Shown: piece by piece, positions 52,573-62,113 of the stretch
Layout of the letters: every line of letters begins with the position of its first letter
Position numbering within the stretch: position 1 is the stretch's first letter
NCBI RefSeq assembly: GCF_033095785.1
Contig: NZ_CP137134.1
Coordinates: forward strand, 3,348,001-3,412,000
DNA: 64,000 nucleotides
Source of the DNA: Nitrosospira sp. Is2
Lineage (GTDB): Bacteria > Pseudomonadota > Gammaproteobacteria > Burkholderiales > Nitrosomonadaceae
Direction: 5' to 3'
Notes under the pieces: generated by a model
The model's input: the letters and a program-made list of their open reading frames with translations, nothing else
Told to the model about the DNA's origin: nothing
The model's database searches: none
Made by a program: the position numbers and the translations under genes

Positions 52573-54339
52573 TTACGCAAAAAGCTGCTTCACAGTGGCT
52601 CTGATAATCTCGGCGGAGTTCGAGTCGCCACGCATGATGGCCGATGCGTACGCTCTCGCCTGTTCCAGCGTGATGTGAGGTGGCAGCGGAGGCACGTTCG
52701 GATCTGTACACGCCTCCAGCACTACCGGACGATCCGCGATAAAGGCGAAGTCCCAGGCAGCTGCAAGATCATCGGGCCGATCGACGCGAATACCATGCAG
52801 GCCGATCAGTTTTGCGTAGTCCGCGTAGGGGAAATCCGGAAGATTCTGCGCCTCGTCGAATTTCGGATCGCCTTCTGTTGCGCGCTGTTCCCACGTCACC
52901 AGATTCAGGTCGCGGTTATTCAGCACAAGTATGATCAGACGCGGATCGCTCCAGCGCCGCCAGTACTTGCCTATCGTGATAAGTTCGTTCAGACCGTTCA
53001 TTTGCATCGCGCCATCCCCCACCATGGCAACCACTACCCTGTCGGGATGAGCAAATTTCGCCGCAATCGCGTAGGGGACGCCCGATCCCATGGTAGCGAG
53101 TCCGCCTGAGAGCGAAGCCATCATTCCGCGGCGAAGCCTCACGTCACGGGCATACCAGTAGGTGGAAGAACCGGAGTCGCCGCACAGGATGCAGTTGTCC
53201 GGCAGGCGGCGCGACAACTCCAGGAAGACCCGCTGCGGATTAATCGGATCAGCCGGCTCCAGCGCCCTCGCCTCCACCGTTTGCCACCATTCCGCGATAC
53301 TTCGTTCAAGGCGCTTGCGCCACTCGCGATCTTCCTTTCGTGTCAGGAGTGGAATCAGCAGCTTCAATGTTTCGGCGCTATCACCCACCAGATTCACCTC
53401 CATGGGGTAGCGGATGCTCATCATGCGGCCGGTAACGTCGATCTGCACCCCTCGTGCCTGCCCTTCCTCGGGAAGAAATTCAGAGTAGGGAAAGCTCGAC
53501 CCGATCATCAGGAGCGTATCGCATCCCATCATCATCTCGTAGCTCGGCTTCGTACCCAGCTGTCCGATCGCGCCCGTCACGTACGGCAGATTATCCGGTA
53601 CTGCGGCTTTTCCCAGCAGGGCCTTCGCGATACCGGCTCCCAGCAGCTCGGCGACTTGAATAACTTCATCGGTCGCGTCCAATGCACCGGCGCCAACCAG
53701 GATGGCAACCTTCGAGCCGGCGTTGAGCACATCCGCTGCCCGTTGCAAGTCCTCGGGCTGAGGAACCACCCGCGGAGCGCTATAACCCGCGCCGGAATGA
53801 ACCGTACCGTGCTCGTGGGGGGGATTTTCGAACTCCATGTCCTGAAGATCATTGGGGATGATCACGCAACACACGGTCCGCTCCGCCCGCGCGATACGGA
53901 TGGCCTGATCCAGCACATGCCTCATTTGCGCCGGCGTGGTCACAATATGAACGTATTCGTGCGCGACATCCTTGAACAGTGAGACAAGATCGACTTCCTG
54001 CTGGTAACTGCCCCCAAGGGCCGTGCGCTGCTGCTGACCCACAATGGCGACCACCGGCTGGTGATCGAGCTTGGCGTCGTACAGTCCGTTCAACAGATGG
54101 ATTGCACCCGGCCCGGACGTGGCCAGGCAAATCCCGACCTCGCCGGTGAACTTCGCGTGCGCGCAGGCCATGAACGCAGCCATTTCTTCGTGCCTTACCT
54201 GGATGAATTCAGGCTTGTCCTGGGCGCGTCCCATCGCGCCCATGATGCCATTGATGCCGTCCCCGGGAAGGCCGAATATGCGCTTGACGCCCCATTCCGA
54301 CAGGCGGCTGACGAGAAAATCGCTGACGTTTTGTTTCAT
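52573..54339 (-). CDS. Thiamine-diphosphate-dependent enzyme (pyruvate oxidase/PoxB-like)
   Basis: 588 residues from ATG 54339, chosen because GTGGAG lies 8 nt upstream; a GTG start 4 codons earlier overlaps that site. Three-domain acetolactate synthase/pyruvate oxidase fold: N-terminal pyrimidine domain with catalytic Glu in VRHEEMAAFMA (about 50), middle FAD-type domain, and C-terminal thiamine-binding GDGAMQMNGLNEL with the downstream NN at about 450. PoxB converts pyruvate to acetate and CO2; the absence of a small regulatory subunit gene favours oxidase over acetolactate synthase. Substrate remains uncertain. Confidence 0.87.
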   Translation of the reverse strand: MKQNVSDFLVSRLSEWGVKRIFGLPGDGINGIMGAMGRAQDKPEFIQVRHEEMAAFMACAHAKFTGEVGICLATSGPGAIHLLNGLYDAKLDHQPVVAIVGQQQRTALGGSYQQEVDLVSLFKDVAHEYVHIVTTPAQMRHVLDQAIRIARAERTVCCVIIPNDLQDMEFENPPHEHGTVHSGAGYSAPRVVPQPEDLQRAADVLNAGSKVAILVGAGALDATDEVIQVAELLGAGIAKALLGKAAVPDNLPYVTGAIGQLGTKPSYEMMMGCDTLLMIGSSFPYSEFLPEEGQARGVQIDVTGRMMSIRYPMEVNLVGDSAETLKLLIPLLTRKEDREWRKRLERSIAEWWQTVEARALEPADPINPQRVFLELSRRLPDNCILCGDSGSSTYWYARDVRLRRGMMASLSGGLATMGSGVPYAIAAKFAHPDRVVVAMVGDGAMQMNGLNELITIGKYWRRWSDPRLIILVLNNRDLNLVTWEQRATEGDPKFDEAQNLPDFPYADYAKLIGLHGIRVDRPDDLAAAWDFAFIADRPVVLEACTDPNVPPLPPHITLEQARAYASAIMRGDSNSAEIIRATVKQLFA

Positions 54340-54351
54340 GGCGGGCTCCAC

Positions 54352-54802
54352 GGATTACTGGATAGATAACAAGTAGATCCCGCGGACCCTAGGCCCAAGG
54401 CCCCTAGGCCCCTCGCCTATGCAGCAGGAGAGTTGTTTCTACTGTTTTCGTGTCCGCCACCTTCGCACACCCTTTCTCGCGTCGCTGTGCGCTAGAGAAC
54501 AGAAGGACGTTTCTAGAAGCGGGTTTCTGGACTTCTGGGGCCCAGAGTTGTGATACCGGCTTACCGCCGCGTGCGTTTGAGCTGGCGGTGGACATTCCAC
54601 CCCTGTTATGTACGACTTCGTACAGAGATACATCGCGCATACCGACATACTTCCGGATATACGGATAAGTATGAGCCTTACCTCTCCGACAGACCGGTAG
54701 CCGTATCCAGGCGCTTTTGGGGGTCTCCAAATAAACGATAAGCGGGAACATTCGAGCCAGATTGCAACCCAATAAAGCATACCACAGCGGTGCGGATACA
54801 AA
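54352..54802. other. Non-coding region between PoxB-like gene and PLD gene
   Basis: Divergent intergenic region of 450 bp. It should hold both promoters, but no clear -35/-10 pair was found. A short repeat of AGGCCC(C)TAGGCCC type lies around 54390-54415. Open frames here are shadows. Confidence 0.4.
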
Positions 54803-57007
54803 ATGGAACAGCCTTCCCCGACAATTGACGCGGACAAGGAAAACGGCGAAGAGCCCGGCTATGCCGGGCGGTCCCCTATCCTTGATCCGGGCAGGAACTG
54901 CTGGCGCATCGAGCACGCCGACCGGGTCGCGTTTCTGGTGGATGGCGCCGAGTATTTTCGTGCCTTTCGCGAGGTGGTCAAACAGGCTCAGCGTTCCGTT
55001 CTGATTATCGCGTGGGATATCGATAGCCGGGTGGAACTGGCGCGGGAACACGAACCCGACGGCTTTCCCTTCACGCTGGCGGCGTTTCTCAACAGCATGC
55101 TCAAGCGCAACGATCAACTGCATATTTACGTGCTGGATTGGGACTTTCCCATGCTCATGGCGGCAGATCGCGAGTGGCTGCCCCTGCTCAAGGAAGAATG
55201 GACAGCTCATCCGCGGCTGCACTTCCATCTGGATGACCGGTATCCGCCGGGCGGCTCTCATCACCAGAAAATTGTCGTCGTGGACGACAAGGTGGCTTTC
55301 GTGGGTGGTCTGGATTTGACAACCGGCCGCTGGGATACGCCCGAGCACCGGCCTGATGACCTCCGCCGCTGTGATCTTGGCGCCGGACCTGTGCCACAAC
55401 CGTATCACGATATCCAGATGATGGTGCGCGGCCCTATCGCTATCACGCTCGGCGACCTGGCGCGTGAACGCTGGATGCTCGCCACCGGGCAAGCACTGGA
55501 CACGCCTCACGTCCCTTCCGGGCCGAGCTATTGGCCGCAGTACCTCTCTTGCGAACTGGAAAACGCCCCGGTTGCGATAGCCCGCACGGTACCTGCATAC
55601 GAGAACCAGGCTGAGGTGCGCGAGATCGAGCCGCTCCTGCTGGACGCGATTGCGGCGGCGCACAAGTCGATTTATATCGAAGCGCAATATTTTACCGCCA
55701 ATAAGGTGGTAGCTGCTTTGCAGCGACGCCTGGAAGATCCCGATGGCCCGGAAATCGTCATCGTGCTTCCGGTGCAGACCGCCGGCTGGCTGTCTCAAAG
55801 TACCATGGACGTGCTGCGCGAGCGGTTGTTCAAGCAACTGCTTAACGCCGACCATTACAACCGTTTGCGCCTCTACTGGCCGGAGGTGCCAGGCTTGGAC
55901 GACGATTGTGTCAATGTTCACTCCAAAATCATCCTCATCGATGACGAACTCCTCCGTATCGGTTCGGCGAATCTCAACAATCGATCCATGGGGGTCGACA
56001 CGGAATGCGATCTGGTAATTGAGGCCAATGGAGAAGCGCGCATTCAAAATGCGGTGGCGGCTTTCCGTCATCGATTGCTGGGGGAACATCTGGGCAAGGA
56101 TCCGGCAGAAATCGCAGCCGTTTTTGAACACGAGGGTTCATTGATCCGAGCCATTGAATGCTTGTCTGGCCCGGGCCGCAACCTCCGACCGATGCAACTG
56201 AAGGTAACGCCGGAGATGGACGAACTGGTGCCCGATATCCAGGTCATCGACCCCGACCAGCCGATCAATCCCGACGAGCTGATCAATGGGTTTGTGCCCG
56301 AGGAAGAGCGCGAACCGGCTCGCAATCACCTTACACTGATTATCGTCACACTTCTCGTCGTTCTTGCGCTTGCAATCGCCTGGCGCTGGTCGCCTCTCAA
56401 GGAATGGATCAACATTGAGACGCTCACAGCCCTCGGGGTTGAACTTAAACAGGCGCCGAGCGCGCCATTCCTGGCACTCGCCACTTTTGTCATCGCGGGT
56501 CTGGTCGCGTTCCCCCTTACTGTGCTCATCATTGTATGCGGACTGGTCTTCGGTCCCTTGCAAGGCTTCCTTTATTCTCTCGTCGGCGCATTATTAAGCG
56601 CGATGCTCACTTTCTCGCTTGGTTATCTACTCGGCCGTAACACCGTGCGCCGATTTGCCGGCCGCAAGCTCGGGGAACTGAACAGGCGATTGGCCCGCCG
56701 CGGTCTTATGACTATCATCATCGTCAGGATCATTCCGCTCGCGCCATTCACGGTTATCAACATGGTTGCCGGGGCGTCGCGCATCCGCTTCCGCGACTTC
56801 GTCCTTGGTAGCGCCATCGGGCTCCTGCCCGGCATTATCGGCATGTCCGTCTTTACCGAACGACTGGCTGCGGCCATCGAGAAACCCAATCTTCCCGCCT
56901 TCGCGACGCTGGCAGTCGTCGTCGCAATTCTCATCGCGAGCGGTTGGGCGATCTGGCGGTGGGAAAACCGGCGCAGGGCTTCGCGCCTGAGAGCAGAAAC
57001 TGATTGA
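54803..57007 (+). CDS. Phospholipase D-VTT (DedA-like) fusion protein
   Basis: 734 residues. The N-terminal two-thirds is a phospholipase D/cardiolipin-synthase-like domain with two HKD motifs: HHQKIVVVDD (His154, Lys156, Asp161) and VHSKIILIDD (His373, Lys375, Asp380), each followed by the usual G-L-D/S-A-N strand. From about residue 510 on come six or so hydrophobic helices that match the VTT/TVP38 domain (FGPLQGFLYS, LGYLLGRNTV, VRIIPLAPFTVINMVAG). The fusion suggests membrane phospholipid turnover or transfer. It lies 10 bp upstream of an endonuclease/phosphatase-family gene, as in the ybhP-clsB arrangement. Confidence 0.9.
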   Translation: MEQPSPTIDADKENGEEPGYAGRSPILDPGRNCWRIEHADRVAFLVDGAEYFRAFREVVKQAQRSVLIIAWDIDSRVELAREHEPDGFPFTLAAFLNSMLKRNDQLHIYVLDWDFPMLMAADREWLPLLKEEWTAHPRLHFHLDDRYPPGGSHHQKIVVVDDKVAFVGGLDLTTGRWDTPEHRPDDLRRCDLGAGPVPQPYHDIQMMVRGPIAITLGDLARERWMLATGQALDTPHVPSGPSYWPQYLSCELENAPVAIARTVPAYENQAEVREIEPLLLDAIAAAHKSIYIEAQYFTANKVVAALQRRLEDPDGPEIVIVLPVQTAGWLSQSTMDVLRERLFKQLLNADHYNRLRLYWPEVPGLDDDCVNVHSKIILIDDELLRIGSANLNNRSMGVDTECDLVIEANGEARIQNAVAAFRHRLLGEHLGKDPAEIAAVFEHEGSLIRAIECLSGPGRNLRPMQLKVTPEMDELVPDIQVIDPDQPINPDELINGFVPEEEREPARNHLTLIIVTLLVVLALAIAWRWSPLKEWINIETLTALGVELKQAPSAPFLALATFVIAGLVAFPLTVLIIVCGLVFGPLQGFLYSLVGALLSAMLTFSLGYLLGRNTVRRFAGRKLGELNRRLARRGLMTIIIVRIIPLAPFTVINMVAGASRIRFRDFVLGSAIGLLPGIIGMSVFTERLAAAIEKPNLPAFATLAVVVAILIASGWAIWRWENRRRASRLRAETD

Positions 57008-57017
57008 GCAGCGCAAA

Positions 57018-57707
57018 ATGTCCCTCACCGTTGCCACCTACAATATCCATGCATGCATCGGAACCGACGGGCGCTTCGAACCCGGCCGCATCGCCGGTGT
57101 ACTGAAGGAACTGGATGTGGACGTGGTAGCCCTGCAGGAAGTGGAGCACCACGATGTCGATGGTTGCGATCTGCTGGACTACCTCGCGGCAAGAACCGGA
57201 CTAACGGCTATTGCCGGCCCCAACCTTATGCGCGAAAGCAGGCATTACGGCAATGCGATATTGACGAGACTTCCTATACTGGCCTCTAACCCGGTTGACC
57301 TGAGCCTGCCCGGGCGCGAGCCTCGCGGGGCGCTCAATGTCACGCTTGATGGCAATGGGCGGCGTGTGCAAATAGTAGCGACCCATCTCGGACTGATGCC
57401 TGGCGAGCGGCGTCATCAGGTGCGCGAGCTTCTTAAGCTGTTCGATATCGGTCTTACCGATATTTATGTATTGCTGGGCGACCTGAACGAATGGTTCCTG
57501 TGGGGCCGCCCTCTGCGGTGGCTGCACGCGCACTTCAAATCCACGCCGCACTGCCCGACATTTCCGTCGCGCTGGCCTTTCATGGCCTTGGACCGCTTGT
57601 GGGTGCACCCCCGGCGTCGACTCCAGAAAGTGGAGGCTCATACGAGCCAACTCGCGCGTATTGCATCCGATCATCTGCCATTGAAGGCGGTCATCAAAAC
57701 GGATTGA
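57018..57707 (+). CDS. Endonuclease/exonuclease/phosphatase-family protein (YbhP-like)
   Basis: 229 residues. EEP fold motifs are visible: TYNIHAC near the start, ALQEVEHH (Glu41), ATHLGL (His121-123), GDLNEW (about 155-160) and SDHLPL at the C-terminus. These form the metal-dependent phosphodiesterase site. Such genes often sit next to cardiolipin-synthase-like genes, as here (10-bp gap), and may act on lipids or nucleic acids. Confidence 0.9.
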   Translation: MSLTVATYNIHACIGTDGRFEPGRIAGVLKELDVDVVALQEVEHHDVDGCDLLDYLAARTGLTAIAGPNLMRESRHYGNAILTRLPILASNPVDLSLPGREPRGALNVTLDGNGRRVQIVATHLGLMPGERRHQVRELLKLFDIGLTDIYVLLGDLNEWFLWGRPLRWLHAHFKSTPHCPTFPSRWPFMALDRLWVHPRRRLQKVEAHTSQLARIASDHLPLKAVIKTD

Positions 57708-57710
57708 GTT

Positions 57711-58103
57711 TCAGTGGCCTACCTGCCCTGTCACACTTGCAAGCGTGTCGATCAAGACATGCATGTCAACAGGCCTGGAAAGATGTCTCCGAGAACCGGC
57801 ATTAATTGCTCTGTTGCGGTCTTACGGACGAGTGAATGCACTGAGGGCGACAGCTGGGGTCTGACCAGCCATGGATGCAGAAGGATTTCTAACTTCTCGG
57901 ATGAGTTGGTATCCATCCATATGGGGCGTACCAATGTGGCTGACAATACGTCGGGCCTGTGCCTCTGTACTTGGTCTGATCCTTCCGCAGCACCAGGAGC
58001 GGCAGATACCTCTGCCTTGTAGTGGATCAACATGGAGCCGTGTAAGTTCCAGAACCTCCGGCTCATCGTGCATGATCAGTATCTTCGCTCCGATAGCGAG
58101 CAA
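57711..58103 (-). pseudogene. Response-regulator receiver domain, decayed
   Basis: Minus-strand frames carry receiver-domain pieces: ILIMHDEPEVLELTR at the start, HIGTPHMDGYQLIREVRN in the middle, AGQTPAVALSAFTRP, then a TAA where a Glu codon is expected, and RNRAINAG plus SRPVDMHVLIDTLASV before the final stop. A frameshift separates the first two pieces, so the phospho-acceptor region is broken. It was probably the end of a hybrid sensor kinase. Confidence 0.7.
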
Positions 58104-58457
58104 TTGTTGATTTCCATTTAGAGCTCATTGCGTTAGATACTGCAATTCTGTCTTGGCTTAAAGAAGGACGCCCGCAAGCCGATGTGGACAACGCAATACA
58201 CTACGTATAGTAATGCTGAATTTAGTATCGCCCGGTTAATTGAACATCCCGTGTGTTCTCATACACAGCGCTTTCCCAAAGCGAAAAGGCGCATCAAAAA
58301 GGATTTCTCCGTTTCGGTAGTCATCGCGCCGCTTTCCAAGACAATAACCTGTATCCGGCAGCTTCCCAACCAGTACTTTTTCGAGCTAAAATTATGGTGA
58401 GTTGCAAAACCCAAGTAACCTGTTTTCTCCATTTAAAACACGTTTGAATAAGGGAGT
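58104..58457. other. Non-coding stretch between decayed genes
   Basis: No gene, RNA gene or clear promoter was recognised. AT-richer than the flanks. Confidence 0.4.
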
Positions 58458-58856
58458 TTGCTACTTATGTTTTCCTCGCCTGGCCTGAATCACCCCAATC
58501 CCCAATTCCTGACGCTCCACCTAGTTTCCTCCCATTCCCGAATGGATGAGGCCAAGTGTCTGCAAGCGGTAAGACGTTACGACATATTGGATACCCCTCC
58601 AGGGCGAATTCGCATCAGCGTTAAGGATACGGGCTTGGGGTTGCCCCCTGAAAAGCTCGCACAGCTGTTCCAGGCCTATAACCGGCTTGGTCAGGAATTG
58701 TGTAGTGAAAAAAGTACGGGTATTGGTTTAACCGTAACCAGGAAATTGGTCGAAATGATGGAAGGGACCATTGGTGTTGAGAGCACCGGTTGGGTGGGAA
58801 GCGTGTTCTGGATCGAATTGATCTCAGGCGGCCCCCCGCCAATTGCAGAAATCTGA
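58458..58856 (+). pseudogene. Histidine kinase remnant with large internal deletion
   Basis: The 132-residue frame starts with the beginning of a GAF sensor domain (DEAKCLQAVRRYDILDTPP) and then jumps straight into the end of an HATPase domain (VKDTGLGLPPEKLAQLF, TGIGLTVTRKLVEMMEGTIG). The rest of GAF, the His-containing dimer domain and the N-box are missing. It cannot act as a kinase; a leftover ATP-binding fragment is all that remains. Confidence 0.75.
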
Positions 58857-58927
58857 TGAGATTATAAAGGGAAGGGGGACTCCACACTCGTCGAAGCATT
58901 GAGCTTGATCAGAATAAATAACTTAGT

Positions 58928-58952
58928 AGTTACTGCGTTGGCATTAGTAACT
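58928..58952 (+). promoter_or_regulatory. Inverted repeat upstream of the Crp-family gene
   Basis: AGTTACT (58928-58934) and AGTAACT (58946-58952) are a perfect 7-bp inverted repeat with an 11-nt spacer, ending 35 nt before the start. It could be an operator, perhaps for autoregulation. Confidence 0.45.
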
Positions 58953-58987
58953 TCCTAAATTAACCTATTCAGCAAGAGGAGATGTCA

Positions 58988-59752
58988 ATGCGATTTTTGC
59001 ACAGCCCAAGGCAAAACAAGATTCTTGCCGTTCTCCCCGATGAAGAATTAATGCGATTGCTACCGTTTCTTGAATGGGTCGACATGCCGCTTGGTCAAGT
59101 CATCCAGGAACCCGGAGCCAGATCAAGCCAGCTCTATTTTCCGGCGACCTGCATCGTTGCGCGGATGTACAACCGTAAGTCCGGTATCTCCAAACGCGTT
59201 TCAATGACTGGCAATGAGGGGGTGGAGGACATATTCCTTTTATTGGCCGGCAATAGCCCGCCCGCCACCGTCGTGGTACAAAATCCTGGATACGGGTATC
59301 GGATTAAAGCAAAGATTTTAAAAAAGGAATTCGAGGCCGGGGGCGTCTTACAGCAGCAATTGTTACGTTTTAGTCACGCGTTGCTTCTTCAAACGGAGCA
59401 GTCCGTGGTGGAAGCTTGCCAAACCACTGAGCAAAAGCTGTGCGCGTTTTTCCTGATGACGCTAGATCGTTTATCAGGCGACTCCATGGTTATGACTCAT
59501 GAATTCGTCAGCACCATGATCGGGTCGCGTCGCGAGAGTGTAAGCGAGGCGGCCTCCATATTGCAGCGTGAAGGCGCCATACAATATCGGCGGAGACACA
59601 TAACGGTGGTGAATCGAAAACTGCTGGAAGATCGGGTAGGCGAAGGTTACGCAGCGCTCAAAAAGGAATACGACCGCTTGCTGTTGAACGAACCTTGTGC
59701 CGACCCTGTCCGGCATTCCCGTGCCGTACTAAAAAAAGCGCATGGTTATTAA
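58988..59752 (+). CDS. Crp/Fnr-family transcription regulator
   Basis: 254 residues from ATG 58988, six nt after AGAGGAG; the ATG at 58982 sits inside that site. The N-terminal part is a cNMP-binding-like beta-roll (YFPATCIVARMY, TGNEGVED) without the Arg/Ser set that binds cAMP, so the ligand is unknown. The C-terminal winged helix (MTHEFVSTMIGSRRESVSEA, about 168-187) is the Crp-type helix-turn-helix. No cysteine cluster of the FNR type is visible. Stands alone between decayed kinase remnants. Confidence 0.88.
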   Translation: MRFLHSPRQNKILAVLPDEELMRLLPFLEWVDMPLGQVIQEPGARSSQLYFPATCIVARMYNRKSGISKRVSMTGNEGVEDIFLLLAGNSPPATVVVQNPGYGYRIKAKILKKEFEAGGVLQQQLLRFSHALLLQTEQSVVEACQTTEQKLCAFFLMTLDRLSGDSMVMTHEFVSTMIGSRRESVSEAASILQREGAIQYRRRHITVVNRKLLEDRVGEGYAALKKEYDRLLLNEPCADPVRHSRAVLKKAHGY

Positions 59753-59882
59753 ATCTTGATGCGATTGAACGGGGGGTCAATCTGGCTTATGCCCCACGGT
59801 GCGCCAGCGCACGGAACGTCGGATAATGTTGCGTAGGATAGTCCCTTAACGGCAATTTCGCCGAGTATCAGGAGAACCTATC

Positions 59883-60362
59883 ATGAAAAATCTTATGTTG
59901 AAAGATATGGCCAAATCTGTGGTGGTTGCTGGCTTTATCACATTCGGCGCTGCTGGCATGGCACACGCGGCCGGCGCCGGAGACCAGACTGGGCAGGGTG
60001 GAGACATGTCGGGGCATGGCGGTCCCGTAGATAAAAAGGCAGGTTCCGGGGGAGAGCAAAAGTCGGGCCCAGCTCCAGAACCGGGCGCGTACCGGAAACC
60101 CGGCGCTGAGGGGTCGGGGTACTCAGGGGGAACAAAGCCTCGGCGGGAAGGATCGTCTGAAAGAGGCGTCACCAATGAAAAAAGCAGTCAGGGAGATGGC
60201 ACCACCGACACTTCCGGGATGGGCACATCCGGAAAGGACGATTCATTTTCAATGTCTACAAGGAAAAAGGGAAGCGGGGCGGCCGGCCAGGATGGGCAAG
60301 GCGCTGGGTCGTCCCAAGGGTCCGGTAGCTCGGGAGGCTCATCAGGTTCTGGCGGCCAATGA
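59883..60362 (+). CDS. Gly/Ser-rich secreted protein
   Basis: 159 residues with a signal peptide (SVVVAGFITFGAAGMAHA, cleaved near 29). The mature part is low-complexity, rich in Gly, Ser, Lys, Gln and Pro (GAGDQTGQGGDMSGHGG, QGSGSSGGSSGSGG). Probably disordered and exported. AGGAGA precedes the ATG. Function unknown. Confidence 0.7.
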   Translation: MKNLMLKDMAKSVVVAGFITFGAAGMAHAAGAGDQTGQGGDMSGHGGPVDKKAGSGGEQKSGPAPEPGAYRKPGAEGSGYSGGTKPRREGSSERGVTNEKSSQGDGTTDTSGMGTSGKDDSFSMSTRKKGSGAAGQDGQGAGSSQGSGSSGGSSGSGGQ

Positions 60363-60693
60363 GTATTGTAATAAGTTAGCCGCCGATCTGCCTTATGCAC
60401 GAGCGTTCACCGCAAGACCGAGCCTCGTTCTTGTAATCGGCAGTGCGCACTTCACTTCTGTAACGCTGCAGACGAAAAGCCCCATGTAAACGGCTTAGTA
60501 TACTGGGTGGTAGCTTGGTAACAAGACGCCTCGTAGGTGGCCGAACGGATGACGGTCCCGCGGTGATGCCTATATCAAGGTTGCAGGGTGTGAATAGTTT
60601 AAATCGTCCTTTTATCTTCGAAATGACTGTCACTTCTCTGCCCTTGTATTTTCGACATTATCGAGAGGACGTGCGTGGTAGGTAACAAGAAGG
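60363..60693. other. Non-coding stretch ahead of an orphan terminator
   Basis: No gene was recognised. It ends at a strong plus-strand terminator, so a non-coding transcript is possible. A TATACT at 60499 could be a -10 element, but no good -35 was found. Confidence 0.35.
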
Positions 60694-60725
60694 CCCTTGG
60701 GGCTAAAACCCAAGGGGTTTCTTTT
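60694..60725 (+). terminator. Intrinsic terminator without an adjacent gene
   Basis: CCCTTGGG and CCCAAGGG form a perfect 8-bp stem (7-nt loop) followed by TTTCTTTT. The nearest plus-strand gene ends 330 nt upstream. Confidence 0.8.
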
Positions 60726-61572
60726 AGGTCGATCAGAAGCCCTAAAATAGATTTTCAAAGGCGGTGACTAACTTGGTGTGGCCGACGTGAAAAAAATCAG
60801 TATTGAACGGCTGAGTATGTTGAGCCGCGTAGAGCCGAGATGGTAATGATGCGATATTCAATCCTAATAACAACTGCTGGCTAAGAATTGCGTCTTCCAT
60901 ACAAGAGGCTGGTTTGCTGATACGAAAAGTAGAATTAAAGACCTGTTGATAAGTCAGCGGATCCCATATTTATGAAGGATGGAGTTGTAAACTTTCCAAG
61001 TGGTCGCCTCAGAGCGGGCAGGTTTACAAAGGTTTTATTTTTATACTCGGGGCATGCGGCGTGGTTGTGGGGAGCGCCATCCTAGAGCGGTCTCTTAACC
61101 AGCTATAGCAACCATATTGGCATCTGGACGACATTTTCTTGGTTGTGGTCCAGTAGCGAATGCGAATTCGCTGCTTCTTCAACCGCAGATAAATACCCAA
61201 GACTAAAAATTGCGAATAGACGAAACGGCGTGAAGCCGATCCGCTCCATACGCGGCGAAACAACTTCGTTCAAAAATGGATCACGTCGCCCGCTTTGCCA
61301 GCTCAGGCTATTAAAGCTGACTTGGCAGTCACGCCGCCGCAACTGGGGACACTAATTGACGGTACCCTACGAGCCCGCTGAGTAGATATACGAAATAAAG
61401 TTCGATGGTTTCGCTTATTGCGCCGAATAGATGGAGTTAAAATTCACCCCGTTGCAAGAACGAAGAAATGTTCTCTCCAAAGAATAATTGGTTTATCCAA
61501 TTAGGTATCTCCTGTATGACATCTTCATCTATGCATTACTCATGAGTAATGTTCCAGCGCCTTTTTGGGAGC
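60726..61572. other. Gene-free stretch
   Basis: About 850 bp without a recognisable coding region on either strand. Short open frames are neither similar to known families nor led by ribosome sites. It may be decayed sequence. Confidence 0.4.
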
Positions 61573-61601
61573 CAAAAGGAAAGGGCCTGATAGAGCCCTT
61601 C
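61573..61601 (-). terminator. Terminator of the KGG-repeat gene
   Basis: On the minus strand AAGGGC and GCCCTT arms (8-nt loop) are followed by TCCTTTT, 15 nt after the stop codon of the KGG gene. Confidence 0.7.
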
Positions 61602-61615
61602 CCGTGTTTCATCTG

Positions 61616-61927
61616 CTACTTGTTCTTATGGCTTTGGCTGCCAGCCTTCGCGTGCTGCTCCTGAGAACCACCTCGCGTTGAAGAGGAAGAACCTTCCTTG
61701 CTACCGCCACGGTCGTCCGATTTTTCCCCGCCATGACTGTGCTCCCCTCCTTTCTTGCCGGCCTCCCGAGCCTCGTCGGAATCGAACTCGTGAGCCGTAC
61801 CCTTCTCATGTGCCGCTTTGCCGCCCTTGCTGGCTATTTCCCGCTGCTTGTCTGCGTCCATCGAAGCAAAGCCACGGTTGCTGGTGTCACCCTTTTTGTT
61901 GCTATCCTTGTCTTGTTTTGAACTCAT
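61616..61927 (-). CDS. KGG-repeat stress-induced protein
   Basis: 103 residues, very hydrophilic. Contains the KGG motifs (RGFASMDADKQREIASKGG, DSDEAREAGKKGGEHSHGG) of general-stress/Em-like proteins, then a Ser/Gly-rich tail. These small proteins are induced by starvation or desiccation and are thought to protect macromolecules. GGAG precedes the start. Confidence 0.88.
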   Translation of the reverse strand: MSSKQDKDSNKKGDTSNRGFASMDADKQREIASKGGKAAHEKGTAHEFDSDEAREAGKKGGEHSHGGEKSDDRGGSKEGSSSSTRGGSQEQHAKAGSQSHKNK

Positions 61928-62113
61928 ATTATCTCCGAAGGTTTGAGTGATTAAAGAATCTCCCTCTTACGAATTTTGCTCTCTTGGAGCGTTCCCTTCT
62001 TCGGGGCGTTTCAGCATATTGGACTTTGTCTTATGCTGGGTCTGTGTGCTGGGAGACGTTTTGTTACGTTTTATGACCGACTCGAGCGAAATTATTATTG
62101 ACACGTGAGTAAT

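Noticed and set aside
54404..56131. Long minus-strand open frame of 575 codons
   Set aside because: It is antisense to the phospholipase D gene, whose HKD motifs and codon use are clear; the frame shows no family features.
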